DNA from: Adiantum capillus-veneris
Taxonomy: Eukaryota; Streptophyta; Polypodiopsida; Polypodiales; Pteridaceae
Direction of reading: 5' to 3'
NCBI GenBank assembly: GCA_014529385.2
Contig: CM043942.1
Location: 111,224,141-111,284,140, forward strand
Length of the DNA stretch: 60,000 nt
The position numbers and the translations under genes were made by a program. Below, piece by piece: positions 35,338 to 46,937 of the stretch. The notes under the pieces are model-generated. The model did no database searches and had not been told where the DNA came from. It was given only the letters and a program-made list of their open reading frames with translations. Position 1 is the stretch's first letter. Every line of letters begins with the position of its first letter.

Positions 35338-35546
35338 ACCAAGAGGATTTGTACACACAATTAATCCCAATCACTAGACAAAATATATATATTATGGTAA
35401 GCACAAAACTACAATTCCAAAGAACAATTCGTAGCCTATTTGGGCAGCCAAGATTGAATGCTATTAACTCATCTGTTAACCCTTTCATATTACCCATGAT
35501 ACGATATGACCATAGCCTTGATGTTTTCATCTTTGTGTTATTTTGA
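35334..35546 (+). CDS. LTR small ORF, type 2 (70 aa), element A 5' LTR
   Basis: A complete 70-residue frame overlapping the type 1 stop by four bases. It is homologous over its whole length to 27476-27688 of element C (44 of 70 identical by eye, no gaps) and identical in the 3' LTR at 43468-43680. In element B it is broken by a deletion of about 50 bases. Synonymous differences outnumber replacements in the core STKLQFQR and SVNPFI regions. Unrecognised family. Confidence 0.65.
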   Translation: MNQEDLYTQLIPITRQNIYIMVSTKLQFQRTIRSLFGQPRLNAINSSVNPFILPMIRYDHSLDVFIFVLF

Positions 35547-35752
35547 CATTTTCTTTTGTGTTCTTTCTTTGTGCGTGTGAGTGCAAGAGAGAATGGGTGG
35601 GCTTCTTTGATTGTACTTCTTTCCAAACCCTAGTCTTCATGGCATCTATGGTTTAACTCCTTCATATATTTTTTGTCGAGTTCTCTCACAAACTCTCACA
35701 GCCATAATCCCGGTGCTTTCCTGGCAAGACCGCAAATTTCTTGACATATTTT

Positions 35753-35770
35753 TGGTGAACCCGACGCGAA
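35753..35770 (+). other. Primer binding site of element A
   Basis: TGGTGAACCCGACGCGAA, six bases after the LTR end; the counterpart in B is at 54477. The TGG start fits a tRNA CCA end. The tRNA is not initiator Met; I cannot name it. Confidence 0.65.
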
Positions 35771-35799
35771 TCTGCTAGGGTGAGAGTTTGTGGGTAACC

Positions 35800-38177
35800 A
35801 TGGGTGATAATGTTGAGCAACAGGGTATGCATTTTGACGCAGCAACAATGCAAATGTTTCAAGCATTTGCAATGTTTATGCAACAACAACATGCTACTGA
35901 AAGAAGGGAGATTTCAGCAACGAAGGCCATATAAGCGGTCGTCAACAGAATGGATCAGTTCAATGGCAAAGATGTAACCAAGTACTTACGCGAGTATGTG
36001 AAGGAGATGGAGCTGCATCGCGTGTCAGAAGGTGAGATGATTCAAATCTTTAAGCTAGTTGTTGCTCCAAAAATTAGGGAGCATGTTCGGGCAATTAAAG
36101 ATGGGCATGGGAGAAATTGGGAAGAACTCAAAGTAGCTTTAAAGGAGGAATATTTCATGGAGGACTCTGAGAGAGTGACCAAAAGGACATTCTTAGAATG
36201 GGTAGTCAAGCCAAAGCAAGGACTATCAATAACAGAGCTACTTAGGGAATTTGAGCGACGCTATGCACAACTCACTAGGACAGAAAGGGCCACACTACAT
36301 GCTGAGAAGACAGATCTTTTCTTACAAGCTGTAGGTAAAGAGTTTCAAGAAAATTTGGAACTTCTTCTTGAAGATAAAGATGCTGAGCAAGGACTAAAGA
36401 CCGACTGGAATGAGGTTGAAGGTGCTGTCTCAGTGCTTGCCAAACGACAAAGAAGAAGGGACAAGATGGTAGTAAACACTACAAGTCCTTCCACCTCAAC
36501 TTTTGACAAAATGGTAAAGCCTACTTTTATCGCTCCTAAGTTTGATGAGTCCATGCTAGATGAGCTTGTGAAGGGAATGCGTGACTTGAAGGTGAATTTT
36601 GCAAAGCTTGAAGAAAAAGGCCAACCATCAGGGCCACTTCCTAGGCAAAGACAACAGCCCAAAGAAGGGTTTGTTAATAGATGTATTTGGTGTGATAGTA
36701 CAAACCATGTAAGAAGGGATTGTAATGATTTTAGTGATGCTTTGTCAAAAGATGTTGTCTTTTTTAAGGATGGTAAAATCCACTTAAGAGAGAGAGGTCT
36801 ACCCTTGAGAACTAACTTTGGGAAGGGGGGAATGCAAACCTTAGTTGAAGATATGGCAACCAAGCATGCCACCTCTTCAGTTGAGGCAGCTACTTATGGA
36901 GTAAAAATTGAACATTTTTGTGATGAAGTAGCGAGTGACCATCATGGTCAAATTTGGCCAAATGTCATGCAATTAGCTAAAAAGGGAAAGCTTACAAAAG
37001 AGATTCTACATGAAGCAGGTGATTGCATACGTCTAGAAACAGGATGGAATGATCCAGTGGACTCATTGTCAGTGCATGCCTACATATTACAAAATGCCAT
37101 CAAAATGAGGCAATTGTAGAAGAGAAGCGCAGACGTGAGAATGCTGATGAAGGACCTTAAAAAAGAGCTTCTAGAAGTGGGGGAAGAAGCGACTCAATGC
37201 CTTCTCAAACACCCTCAACACAAGGAGCATCTCCACCTGAAGTACTCATGGAGGAGTCTACAATAGGAAAGAAGAAAGAGCCAACAAAAGGTAAGACAAA
37301 AGGCCCAACTTATAAACTACAATCTGATATTGAGGTTGCTACAGATTTAAAGAAAGTCTTGGAGGAAAGGATCTTGAATAGCAAGATTGAGTTTACTCTG
37401 GGAGAAGTTCTTGGCATTGCAAAGCGTGAATTCCATGAGGAGATCATTGACATCATAAAGAGAAAGAGGCAAACCCTTGCTGAAGTTTCTCGTCCACAAG
37501 TTGAAGGGGAAACCTCAAAGACACAAGGGATGCAACTGCAAAATAAAGAGAATGATGGAGCTGTGGTAGGATGCTACCAATCTAGTGGGAGAGTGAAGCA
37601 AGTGTATTTCTCAAATGATGATGAAGAAGTTGAAGATATTCCTAGGAGTTACTATTCACGAAGTCATTGGGCAAGGGCTACTACAGAAACTTTGGTCAAG
37701 GTAGGTGATCTTGAAGAGCCATTTGTTGCCTTGATTGACCATGGTTCAGAAATAAACATAATGTCAAAGAGTCTCTACAACAAGTGCAAATGGCCAATGG
37801 ACACAGATCATGGCTGGATGGTAAAAGTGGCAAACAATTCATCCGGTGAATTGTATGCAGCATGTCCAGGTGTGAAGGTAACAATAGGTGATGTAAAGAT
37901 TGACCAAAACTTCTTTGTACAGGATACATCTTCATATCATCTCATCCTTGGACAGCCCTACATTGTGGGAGTTCGAATGGAAACAAAGGTAATGGACGAT
38001 GGTTCAGCATATGCTAGGATACGTAGCAAAGATGGTAAACGTGCTGTCCAATTTCTTACAGTTTGTGTAAACCATGAAAGAAATCGTGACAACCTCAGAG
38101 AACATCCTCTACCAAAGGTGAGCAAAGAGTTTCATGATCATAAAGAAATGATGGGTTTTGGCCAAGTACCATTGTAA
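35800..38177 (+). pseudogene. gag-protease frame (ORF1) of element A
   Basis: The natural start is probably ATG at 35800 (MGDNVEQQGMHF, then Gln-rich), because element B continues through the TAA that interrupts this copy at 35932. The longest open part begins at 35950. It contains a capsid-like region (about 35950-36460) and one zinc knuckle CIWCDSTNHVRRDC at 36682-36723. A 2-base insertion near 37085 relative to B and a TAA at 37158 break the frame. From 37197 it is open again and holds the protease: FVALIDHGSEINIMS (active site DHG at 37737-37745, where D-T/S-G is usual), VKVANNSSGE and HLILGQPYI. It ends at TAA 38175, just after the candidate frameshift site. Confidence 0.85.
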
Positions 38178-38216
38178 AGCGGGATTGCAGTGGTACAGAA
38201 AGAAAAAGGGGCTCGC
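38153..38216 (+). promoter_or_regulatory. Candidate -1 ribosomal frameshift signal
   Basis: Heptamer GGGTTTT at 38153-38159 is phased G GGT TTT in the gag-protease frame, the canonical X XXY YYZ form. A 6-nt spacer follows, then arms GTACCATTGT (38166-38175) and GCAGTGGTAC (38187-38196) pair over 10 bp with two G-U pairs. Loop bases GCGGG (38179-38183) could pair with CTCGC (38212-38216) to form a pseudoknot. Slipping by -1 puts ribosomes into the open pol frame, which has no stop from upstream of this point to 38636. The zero-frame stop follows five codons after the heptamer. Confidence 0.65.
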
Positions 38217-41200
38217 CTGATCCAAAAATAGGTGAAGCATTTTCGATGAGCTCCTTGGTAACAAGGAATGGATCAGTATGTTTTACAAAACTTGAAGATT
38301 TGAAGAGATATGAGAGGCAATATGTGCATAATGTACAAATAGGCATGAAAAAGAGTGGGTTGCTAAAGCCTACTGAAATTTTTTTGGGTTTGTGTGAACA
38401 AGTTTCTTTTGTAGATACTATGGGTGAGCTTGATGCTATAATGAGGTCTAGTGTGCATCTTGAAAATGAAGTTGTGGAAGTTTGCTCTATGGAAATGTAT
38501 CAAGTAATAGAAGCCTTTAAAGAAAGCCAAACAGTTGGCCCAGAAGTCCATGTTGAAACTAAATACAAGAGTGTAGCAAAGAAGGTGAAACCAGTAGCTT
38601 CACCCTTACCACCCAGTTATAGGAAAAATATTGAGTAGGCTTCTTTACAACCAAGTTTGCGGAATCCTAAAAAGATCGGGCATACCTTCACAAAGGAGTC
38701 TTTTCAAGAGTTGCAGATTGGTTGCAAGGAGTTTCTAACACAGGAGGAGACAAAGTGCTTCAAAGAAATGCTTTCAAAGCATGGTAAGGCTTTTGCATTT
38801 GAGCCACATGAGATAGGATGTGTTGATCCTTATATTATAGCTCCTATGGTAATTTTCACAATACCTCATGTGCCTTGGAATCTGCGGCCTATTCCGATTC
38901 CAAAGGCTCATTTGCCAAAGTTAGTAGAGCTACTAAATGAGAAAATCAAAATGGGAATCTTGGAGCCTTCTTGTGCTCCATACTCAAAGAGGTGGTTCAC
39001 AGTTCCAAAGAAGAATGGTTCTCTACGCTTCATCCAAGATATGCAACCAGTGAACAAGGTGACAATTAGAAATGTAGGAACAGGTCCAATTGTGGATGAA
39101 TTTGCAGAGGCGTTTGCAGGGAGGGCAATCTACTCAATGGGGGATCTCTACTCAGGGTATGATCAATTTCAGCTTGCAATCGAAAGCAGAGACTTGACAA
39201 CCATGAGGACACCTTTGGGTTTGGTAAGGATGTGTACCTTGCCACAGGGAGCAACCAACTCGGTTGCACATATGATGAATGGGATGAATAAGGTCTTACG
39301 TGACTTTTTTCCTCAAATCACAATGCCTTTCATTGATGATTTGCCTATCAAAGGATGTGAAGAAAGTGACAAAGATGAAGCTTTGGATCTCAAGGGATGT
39401 CGCAGGTTTGTGGTAAATCACATAAATGATTGTGATAAAATTTTGTCTAGGTTGGAAGAAGTGAATCTTACATTGTAAGGGAAAAAGTCTATGTTTGGTG
39501 GCAAAGAAGTGCTCATTGTGGGGCACATGTGCGGGCCATATGGTAGGAAACCTTGTCCATCAAAGGTAGATGCCATCCAAAGAATGAAAGAGACATGCAC
39601 TAGCATCACAAAGGTTAGAAGGTTTCTGGGAGCATGTGTCTTCTATGTTATTTGGATTCCACATTATGCGCATGTAGCTGATCCTCTTTCTCAGCTGCTT
39701 AGAAAGAATCAAAAGTTTAAATGGACAGAAGTACATGTAAAATCCATGAAAAAGCTAAAGGAGTTACTCCAGTCAGCAACGACTTTGAGAAAGGTAGACT
39801 ATGAGTGTCAAAGGCCAGTGATTGTGGCAGTAGATACCAGTCCTACAGGTATTGGATGGGCAATAGGGCAAGATGACAAAGAAGGACACAGGTATGTGGT
39901 AAGATTTGGAGCAAAGGTACTAAGTGCTCGCCAAAGAAACTATCCACAGATAAAGAGAGAGTTATGGGGTATGGTTACAGCCTTGAAAAGTGGAAAAGAG
40001 TACCTAATTGGTGCATGTGTGGTTGTAGAAACAGATTGTCTACCACTTCTTGGGATGATTACAAGCTGCTCAACACCAAACATTGCTATGTTGCGGTGGA
40101 TTGCCTACATTAAGTCCTTAAATCCCGAGTTTAAGCACATTGCAGGTAAAGTCAATACAGTGGCAGATATGCTATCAAGGGCAAGGTATGAAGATGAGTC
40201 ACATATGATTGATGAGGGAGATGATGTGGGCACAAATTTCTGTTCCATCTCTCATGTCAAAGGTAACAATGTCAACATGACTAATCCACTTGAATTGTTC
40301 TTGAAAGATCTTTATGAAGGAGATTGGCTTCTTATTGGAAGCTACTTGAGTACTCTAACAAAACAGGATGATTGGTATGAACATGAATTCAAGAGGATAC
40401 GCAGGAAAGCATATGGTTACTTTTTGAGAGATGGTTACTTGTGGAAGCATCCTAAACAAAAGGGTGCTACACCACAAAGGGTTATATGTAAAAAAGAGAC
40501 TCAAGTAAAGCTCATGCAAGAGTTTCATGAGAGTTTATGGGCTGGACACAGGGGTGTGTGGGCAACCTTCTCCAAGTTGAAAGAAAAATACTGGTGGAAG
40601 GGTATGTATAAAGATGTATCTCAGTTTGTAGAGTCATGTGTAACTTGTCAAATGTATTCAAATGTTCGACATCGTGATGGATTGCACCCTACATATCCAC
40701 TAGCCATGCACTATAAATGGGTTGTGGATCTAGTCACGATGCCTTTAGGACTCTGGCAGATGAGGTACTTGGTTCTTGCACGAGAGGACCTAACTAATCA
40801 GGTTGAAGGAAGAGCATTAAGAGCTAAAACCACAGAAGCTGTGTGCAAATTCCTTCTTGATGAGGTGATTTGCCGTTATGGTTGTGTGGGAAAGATCACT
40901 GCAGACAGAGGTGAACTGGATGCCGAAGAAGCAAGGGAGTTCTTTTCTAGATTAGGAATCAAGCTTTCTCTTACTACAGCTTACAACCCTGAAGGCAATG
41001 GAAAGAGTGAAAGAGGGCACCCTCCTATCATCAAAGCTTTGGCCAAGGCTTGCGAAGGAAGAGTTGGTGAGTGGCCAAAACTGTTACCATACGCTTTATG
41101 GGCTGATCGTACAACACATAGCTCAGTAACTGGCTACATGCCTGCGGAGCTAATGCATGGTCAAAAGCCAGTGATGCCGATTGAGGATACAATTCCCACA

Positions 41201-41704
41201 TGGAATGTACTACCTTGGCAAGAGGAGCTTAGTAGGGAAGATCTCCTTGCATTGCGCATAAGGCAACTAGAGAGAAGACCTGGAGACATTGAGGCTGCAA
41301 AAGAACGACTCAAAAATGCAAGATTGAAAAACAAGGACTACTTTGATAAGCGACATCGGCTCAGGAGCAAAGCAATTGACAAAGGTGACTGGGTTTTAGT
41401 GTATGATAGTAGCCTTGATAACCAACACACAGTCATGCGTAAGTTTTCAAAAAGATGGTTTGGACCATATGTTGTAAAACATGTGCATGAAAATGCTACT
41501 TACAGCTTGTCTGAACTAGATGGCACAGAAGTAAAGATTCCCATTGCAGAAAAAAGGATCAAAATGTTTAAGAGAAGAGGAGACAATGATCCAGAAAATG
41601 CTGATGAGGAAGAAGAGCAAAACACAGGTGAAGATCAAAGTGAAAATGAAGCTCTAGAATCATCCAGTGAAGATGAAAGCAAGGAAGATGTACAAGAGGG
41701 CTGA
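38160..41704 (+). pseudogene. Reverse transcriptase, RNase H and integrase frame (ORF2) of element A
   Basis: One continuous phase from the frameshift site to 41704, interrupted only by TAG at 38636 and TAA at 39476. Reverse transcriptase: SCAPYSKRWFTVPKKNGS, MRTPLGLVRMCTLPQGATN, and catalytic FIDD at 39329-39340. RNase H: VAVDTSPTGIGWAIGQ, IKRELWGM, ETDCLPLLGM and VADMLSRAR (about 39820-40190). Integrase: zinc domain HESLWAGHRG and CVTCQ (40520-40660), then catalytic residues in WVVDLVTMP, ITADRGELD and YNPEGNGKSERGH. A GPY/F module (RWFGPYVVKH, about 41455) and an acidic tail follow. No chromodomain. The stops are not shared with B, so they are recent. Confidence 0.95.
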
Positions 41705-41748
41705 TCTTACAAAGAAATAATATGGCACATACCGGAGGATGTGCACGT

Positions 41749-41762
41749 TTAGAGGGGGTGGA
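41749..41762 (+). other. Polypurine tract of element A
   Basis: The string TTAGAGGGGGTGGA directly precedes the 3' LTR start TGTCGTG. Confidence 0.75.
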
Positions 41763-42929
41763 TGTCGTGCTGTGACATGTACATAGTGGGAACACATGCT
41801 ACAAGAGTTATCTTGTAACTTTTCAGATACATAAATTTATTTCCTATAATGTACATATGCATATGTAAGTATAAAAATAAGCTTTCTATCTCATCTTATT
41901 ATTTATCTCAAGGGTAATGTATTCTTACTTTACCATCAAAAAAATACTATGGAAAAAGTGTCAATAGCTCCGCCTCTTTAACTTGGGGCAAAAAGCATTG
42001 ATTCTTTATTTCTACTATTTCATTATCATCTCACACCCTAGCTAGATCCTATATCTAGGGTAAACTCCAATATATATATATTCTATGTATTTTTTATACT
42101 TTTCTTATATTTCTTTTTAAATAGCTACTAGGAGAGAATCAAATCCTAGTGGGACACTAGGTGGCATGATTTCAAAGATACACTTATTTTAATGCATTAT
42201 TGCAAGCATGGTTACAAAACTTTGTCAAGGAGAAATGTCATGCTTTCATATGGCATGAGGTGTCCTTGGGAATTAAATGAAAGTCAAGGCTAAGGAGACC
42301 ACATGAAGACTTTTGTTGCCATAAATGGACCCTATTTTGATGAATTTTTTACACAAGGTTCCAATCCGAATTGGAGAATGATTTTAAAATGAAAATCGTA
42401 GCTAATGAGCTGAAGTTTCTGCCCATATTTTTATTTTTTTATTTAGAGCTACGGTTGATATGATCAAAATACTGGACCTCAGTCTGCCCACATCATGCAG
42501 GGACAGCTCATTTCCAACTTTTCCAATTCCTGTTCACACTGGCTCCTCTCTTCTTGTGTAAACCCTTGTGGGTTCCCTTCACCTATAAAAGGGGACCTCT
42601 TCTTCCTTGGAAGGAACTGAAGCATTCAAGCCATTGATGAGAGGAATTCTTGAGGGAGTGAGTAGTAATGCCTAATTGTACTTAGCCATTAACATAAGCC
42701 CAAGCCTACACTTTCTCCTAAAGGGAGACTAGCCATTCTTGCAACAAGCTAACTTTGGAAGATCAACTCTAATCAAAGAATTTCTTGCACTTGGTGTATC
42801 AATCAAAGTGGAATTATCCACTCTTCTTCTCTCTCCCATCAATAATGGTGCCGAAGGGTTTCAAGTAAGATGTGTTCTACATTGATGTTTTCTTGATTTC
42901 TTGTTGTTTTCATTTTCATCTCTAATCCA

Positions 42930-43063
<134 letters not shown>

Positions 43064-43252
43064 CTAATCTCATCTCCTTAACCAAGCCTATCTCTCTCAT
43101 TCTTAGTAATTCATCCTCTCTAGGTTCTCTTTGCTACAGGTACATCTCTCCCCGAAGTATCCTTATTGCCTACGGGCAAGAATAGGGCTTGGGAGGGAAA
43201 CTTCTCATCTCTTCACTTCTCTCATATCTACATTTCTCACATACTATCCTAG

Positions 43253-43471
43253 ATGAATAACCCACATGATGATCATTTCTATCGCTTTCACTCTGTACGA
43301 TCTATTAGAATTAACGTATGGATTAGGCGAAAAATACACTTTCAACAATGTATAGTGTTTCTCTTTGGCCCAGAAAGGCTTAATGAAATACTTCTATCAC
43401 CGGATCCCATCATACTACCTCTCATAGACTATAATTTTTGTTTTGATGTAAGCGTAGTTATCTTGCTATGA
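43253..43471 (+). CDS. LTR small ORF, type 1 (72 aa), element A 3' LTR
   Basis: Same protein as 35119-35337, with no differences seen. Being in the 3' LTR, it would not be translated from the element's own full RNA leader, but could be expressed if the 3' LTR acts as a promoter (TATA box at 42584). Confidence 0.6.
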   Translation: MNNPHDDHFYRFHSVRSIRINVWIRRKIHFQQCIVFLFGPERLNEILLSPDPIILPLIDYNFCFDVSVVILL

Positions 43472-43680
43472 ACCAAGAGGATTTGTACACACAATTAATC
43501 CCAATCACTAGACAAAATATATATATTATGGTAAGCACAAAACTACAATTCCAAAGAACAATTCGTAGCCTATTTGGGCAGCCAAGATTGAATGCTATTA
43601 ACTCATCTGTTAACCCTTTCATATTACCCATGATACGATATGACCATAGCCTTGATGTTTTCATCTTTGTGTTATTTTGA
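43468..43680 (+). CDS. LTR small ORF, type 2 (70 aa), element A 3' LTR
   Basis: Same protein as 35334-35546, again overlapping the preceding frame by ATGA. Confidence 0.6.
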   Translation: MNQEDLYTQLIPITRQNIYIMVSTKLQFQRTIRSLFGQPRLNAINSSVNPFILPMIRYDHSLDVFIFVLF

Positions 43681-43880
43681 CATTTTCTTTTGTGTTCTTT
43701 CTTTGTGCGTGTGAGTGCAAGAGAGAATGGGTGGGCTTCTTTGATTGTACTTCTTTCCAAACCCTAGTCTTCATGGCATCTATGGTTTAACTCCTTCATA
43801 TATTTTTTGTCGAGTTCTCTCACAAACTCTCACAGCCACAATCCCGGTGCTTTCCTGGCAAGACCGCAAATTTCTCGACA

Positions 43881-45523
43881 ACGTATGGTGTGTTATTTAT
43901 GCTACGTACATTGACTCACCATTACCATATTTTTTCTTACCATTTTGCATACTCTTTATTCCATATAAAAATAATTTCATGCAATCTTCTCTTATTTTTG
44001 GTGTAACTCCATCCCAACAAAAATCCAAAAAAACTAGTTTTATTTATGTGTATATTTTTTCACTATTGTGATTTTTCCTTCCTACATCTATTCTCTTTTA
44101 CTCTCATAAATTAGAACACGAAAAAAAATTCATCTTTTTATGGTAGACTTAAAATGAGAGAGGAATTTTTTGACCCCTTTATATTTTTTCCACCTATATT
44201 ATTTATATTTGACATGTACATATTTTTTTAGAACCCTCAATATTTGATTTTCTTAGTTGTTCTATTCACTTATATCATTATCTCAACAATGTCTTCAATT
44301 ATAGACCTACCAAATAAGGTTAAGGGTATGTGGAATGCATACATGCACCATGGGGAGCTCACTCTTGGGGGTATTCAAAAGAATCATCCAAAGAAAGACC
44401 TCACAAGGACCTTCTGCAGTGGAAAAAACAGTCGGTTTTGCTAAATTTTTAAAGATCACATGCTCCCCGAATTTGAAAAGGTGATACAAACAAAATTTGT
44501 AGCTCGTGGGCTGAACTTTCACCTCAAATTTTTTCATATTTTTTGAGCTACGAGCTGTGAGCTATGATTTTATTGGTGGACCCCAGTTTGCCCATGCTAT
44601 GCAGCCACACTCCCTCTTCCACTTTACCATTTTCCTTTTTCACACACACCTCTCCACTCATCATCTAACACTAACTCTACTAATTTAGTAACACTAACTT
44701 AGTATGAAAAGTCCTATCACCTCCACTTCTCTCCTCTCTCTCTCTTCTTCATCTATCCCCACCAACTTCTTTATAATTCCAAGCAAAAGAAATTAGATAA
44801 GTGCTGAAAATCTAACCCAACCATGGTTTGAGGAGTAACCCTAGCCCTCAAAATTGCTATAAAAGGAAGGTGTAGCTAGCACAAAAAGGGGAGAGCCATA
44901 AGCAAGAGCACTATGCTATAGCTTGAGAAGCCAAGCTCAAACTCTCTAGAAGGAGCTCTTGAGTGGAAGCTCATTGTCTATGCATGTGCATGTGTTGTAA
45001 TAGGGGTGATTAGCAAGGGAGCTGTATGACATTGTAAGAGAGAGTGATCATCAATTGAGAGTATGAAATCTATCATTTCTCCTACTAGTGTAAGCCCGAC
45101 ATTTGTTGAATGAAGGAGGGTGGATTTGGACTAAGCTTGGCCACTTTTCTCTCTCCCGGCGTGAAGTAATGGACAACAATGATGTGTAAGTGTTTTCGTG
45201 TTTTTTGTTGTTAAGTTCTTGATAGCTTGTCTGTGGGTGTTGTCATCAATTTAGCCATAAATTCCACATACTGTAAGAGGGCGACAGGGTGGAGAGGACT
45301 TCCCTGGCTTTAAGACAGTGATTGTGGTGGATTTTCTTATGATGTGTTGTGGTGTAATTTACTCAAGTTATGCTGAACAAATACTAATCTCACTTTCATT
45401 GGTCATGACAGATTTGTAAGAAGGTATTAGTGCAACAATCACCCCCTCCCCCTTCCCTCTTTTTCTTACATATATAATTGTGTTTTCTTGATCACTGTTG
45501 AACATTTCAAAGCAGCCCAAGCA

Positions 45524-45567
<44 letters not shown>

Positions 45568-45739
45568 GCGTCCTAGTGCTCATCCAAAACTAGGTGGTGC
45601 CCCAAATTTGTGTAGGTTTAGGCTGCGGGTTTGTGTGTGTGTTTGTTGTTTTTTCCAACCCCAACCCAATTGAGCAGCATGCGAGCCTAGAAGGGTGCTT
45701 AGAGGCCACTCTTCTTGTTTCCCGCCCCGGACCGCCTCA
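43881..45739 (+). repeat. 3' LTR of element C, second part
   Basis: Resumes the C LTR after element A (matching 25063-27400) with the duplicated ACGT at 43881-43884. It lacks about 470 bases found in the 5' LTR between CTCCACTCATCATC and the TAACACTAACT region, and its (TC)n tract is shorter (45527-45565). TATA box at 44858-44864. It ends GACCGCCTCA at 45739, followed by the target duplication ACGA and oleosin sequence. Confidence 0.9.
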
Positions 45740-45824
45740 ACGACATTGGCTTGTGCTTCTGCAGGTGCTGCATCATCCCCCACGACTTCTCCTCCACTTG
45801 CTCCTGCGCTTCAGCTGCTCCCAT
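45740..45824 (-). pseudogene. Oleosin, 5' part (N-terminus), split gene
   Basis: From an ATG at 45824 the minus strand reads 28 codons: MGAAEAQEQVEEKSWG, MMQHLQKHK, PMS, and then meets the LTR of element C. The same MMQHLQKHKPMSS wording occurs beyond the element at about 24690-24750, ahead of the oleosin hairpin. This short, hydrophilic N-terminus is what precedes the hairpin in oleosins. The ACGA duplication shared with 24765 marks the insertion. Presumed promoter sequence would lie to the right, in 45825-46100, but no TATA box was picked out. Confidence 0.7.
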
Positions 45825-46481
45825 CTCCTACAATGCTCAGCTGCGGCAAGATTTTCTACTCTACAACCGGCCCCTTAGAAATATAACTCTGTTGGTAATT
45901 AATTGGAGCGAAGCCAATGGCGCTAATTCTTAACACTGTCTCTCTCTCTGTCTCTCTCTTTTTTTTTGGACCATAAAGGACACTTGGATATGAAATCCTT
46001 GAACATTATAATTTACAAGACCCTCTATTCACCCTGTGCAAAACCTTTGCTAGCATGACATTTACAGGATGAAAGGCAGGTCAAGCGGCAGCTCTAACAA
46101 AAACTTAACACTATCAATCTTCATCCTTCTATGGACCAAGAAGCCACCACTATGTGTGCAGGAAATTCGCAGCCATGATCAAGTCCGGAGTCATTTTTGG
46201 CTTGATTTCAAACTCCGTCTCAATGCCATTGGAAAACTGCAAAGACCAGTAGAAAAACTCGCATACTTTTTCCAGAACCGGTGTGCTTATCTCTATAAGC
46301 TTGACTTCCCGTCTCCTTGAAGCCTCCGGCGGAGCTGAGCATGCTTTTGAGGGTGTTCGAGACGACGGCAGCCTTGCGATCAATGATGAACTTCACGAGA
46401 GAGAGAGGGGGGACGAGGGGCGTGTGTATGTGTGTGTACCTCGTAGAGTATTGCTCTTTTTCAAAGTGGATGAGAAGGTCC

Positions 46482-46522
<41 letters not shown>
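45825..46522. other. Region upstream of the oleosin 5' part
   Basis: Contains CT-rich runs (45941-45960 and 46480-46522). Small frames on both strands at 46069-46543 have no recognisable domain, and the longer ones depend on the CT runs. It may include the former oleosin promoter. Confidence 0.3.
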
Positions 46523-46588
46523 AAAAAAACTGAACTCTCTCAAAGAGCACGTGCCGATGCGCGCTCTTTGAGAGAGTTCAGTTTTTTT
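46523..46588. repeat. Fold-back hairpin 1
   Basis: Perfect 26-bp inverted repeat (arms 46523-46548 and 46563-46588; AAAAAAACTGAACTCTCTC and its complement, continuing through AAAGAGC) around a 14-base loop. It is extended on the left by CT and on the right by AG dinucleotides that also pair. It could be a small fold-back element or derive from an inverted duplication of a microsatellite edge. Confidence 0.85.
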
Positions 46589-46609
46589 TATAGAGAGAGA
46601 GAGAGAGAG

Positions 46610-46702
46610 CTTGCATCTCTACCTTGCTAGCTGCCATGGCCGCGTTCGAGGGTAAATATGCAACTGAGCTTATTGCGGCTGCAATTTACATTGCGACCTG
46701 GC
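46610..46702 (+). pseudogene. Aldolase 5' fragment, first copy
   Basis: About 26 bases of 5' untranslated sequence and 22 codons from ATG at 46636 (MAAFEGKYATELIAAAIYIA) are nearly the same as at 46911-47005. The fragment stops at GCGACCTGG, where hairpin 2 begins. It is the leftover of a tandem duplication that copied hairpin plus aldolase start. Confidence 0.8.
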
Positions 46703-46710
46703 TCTCTCTC

Positions 46711-46911
<201 letters not shown>

Positions 46912-46937
46912 CTTGCATCTCTACCTTGCTAGTTGCC

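Noticed and set aside
36345-36872. Antisense frame of 175 codons across gag of A, with an equal-length frame in B (55055-55582)
   Set aside because: It lies opposite gag coding sequence; A and B are only a few percent apart, so joint openness is expected by descent. No domain seen.
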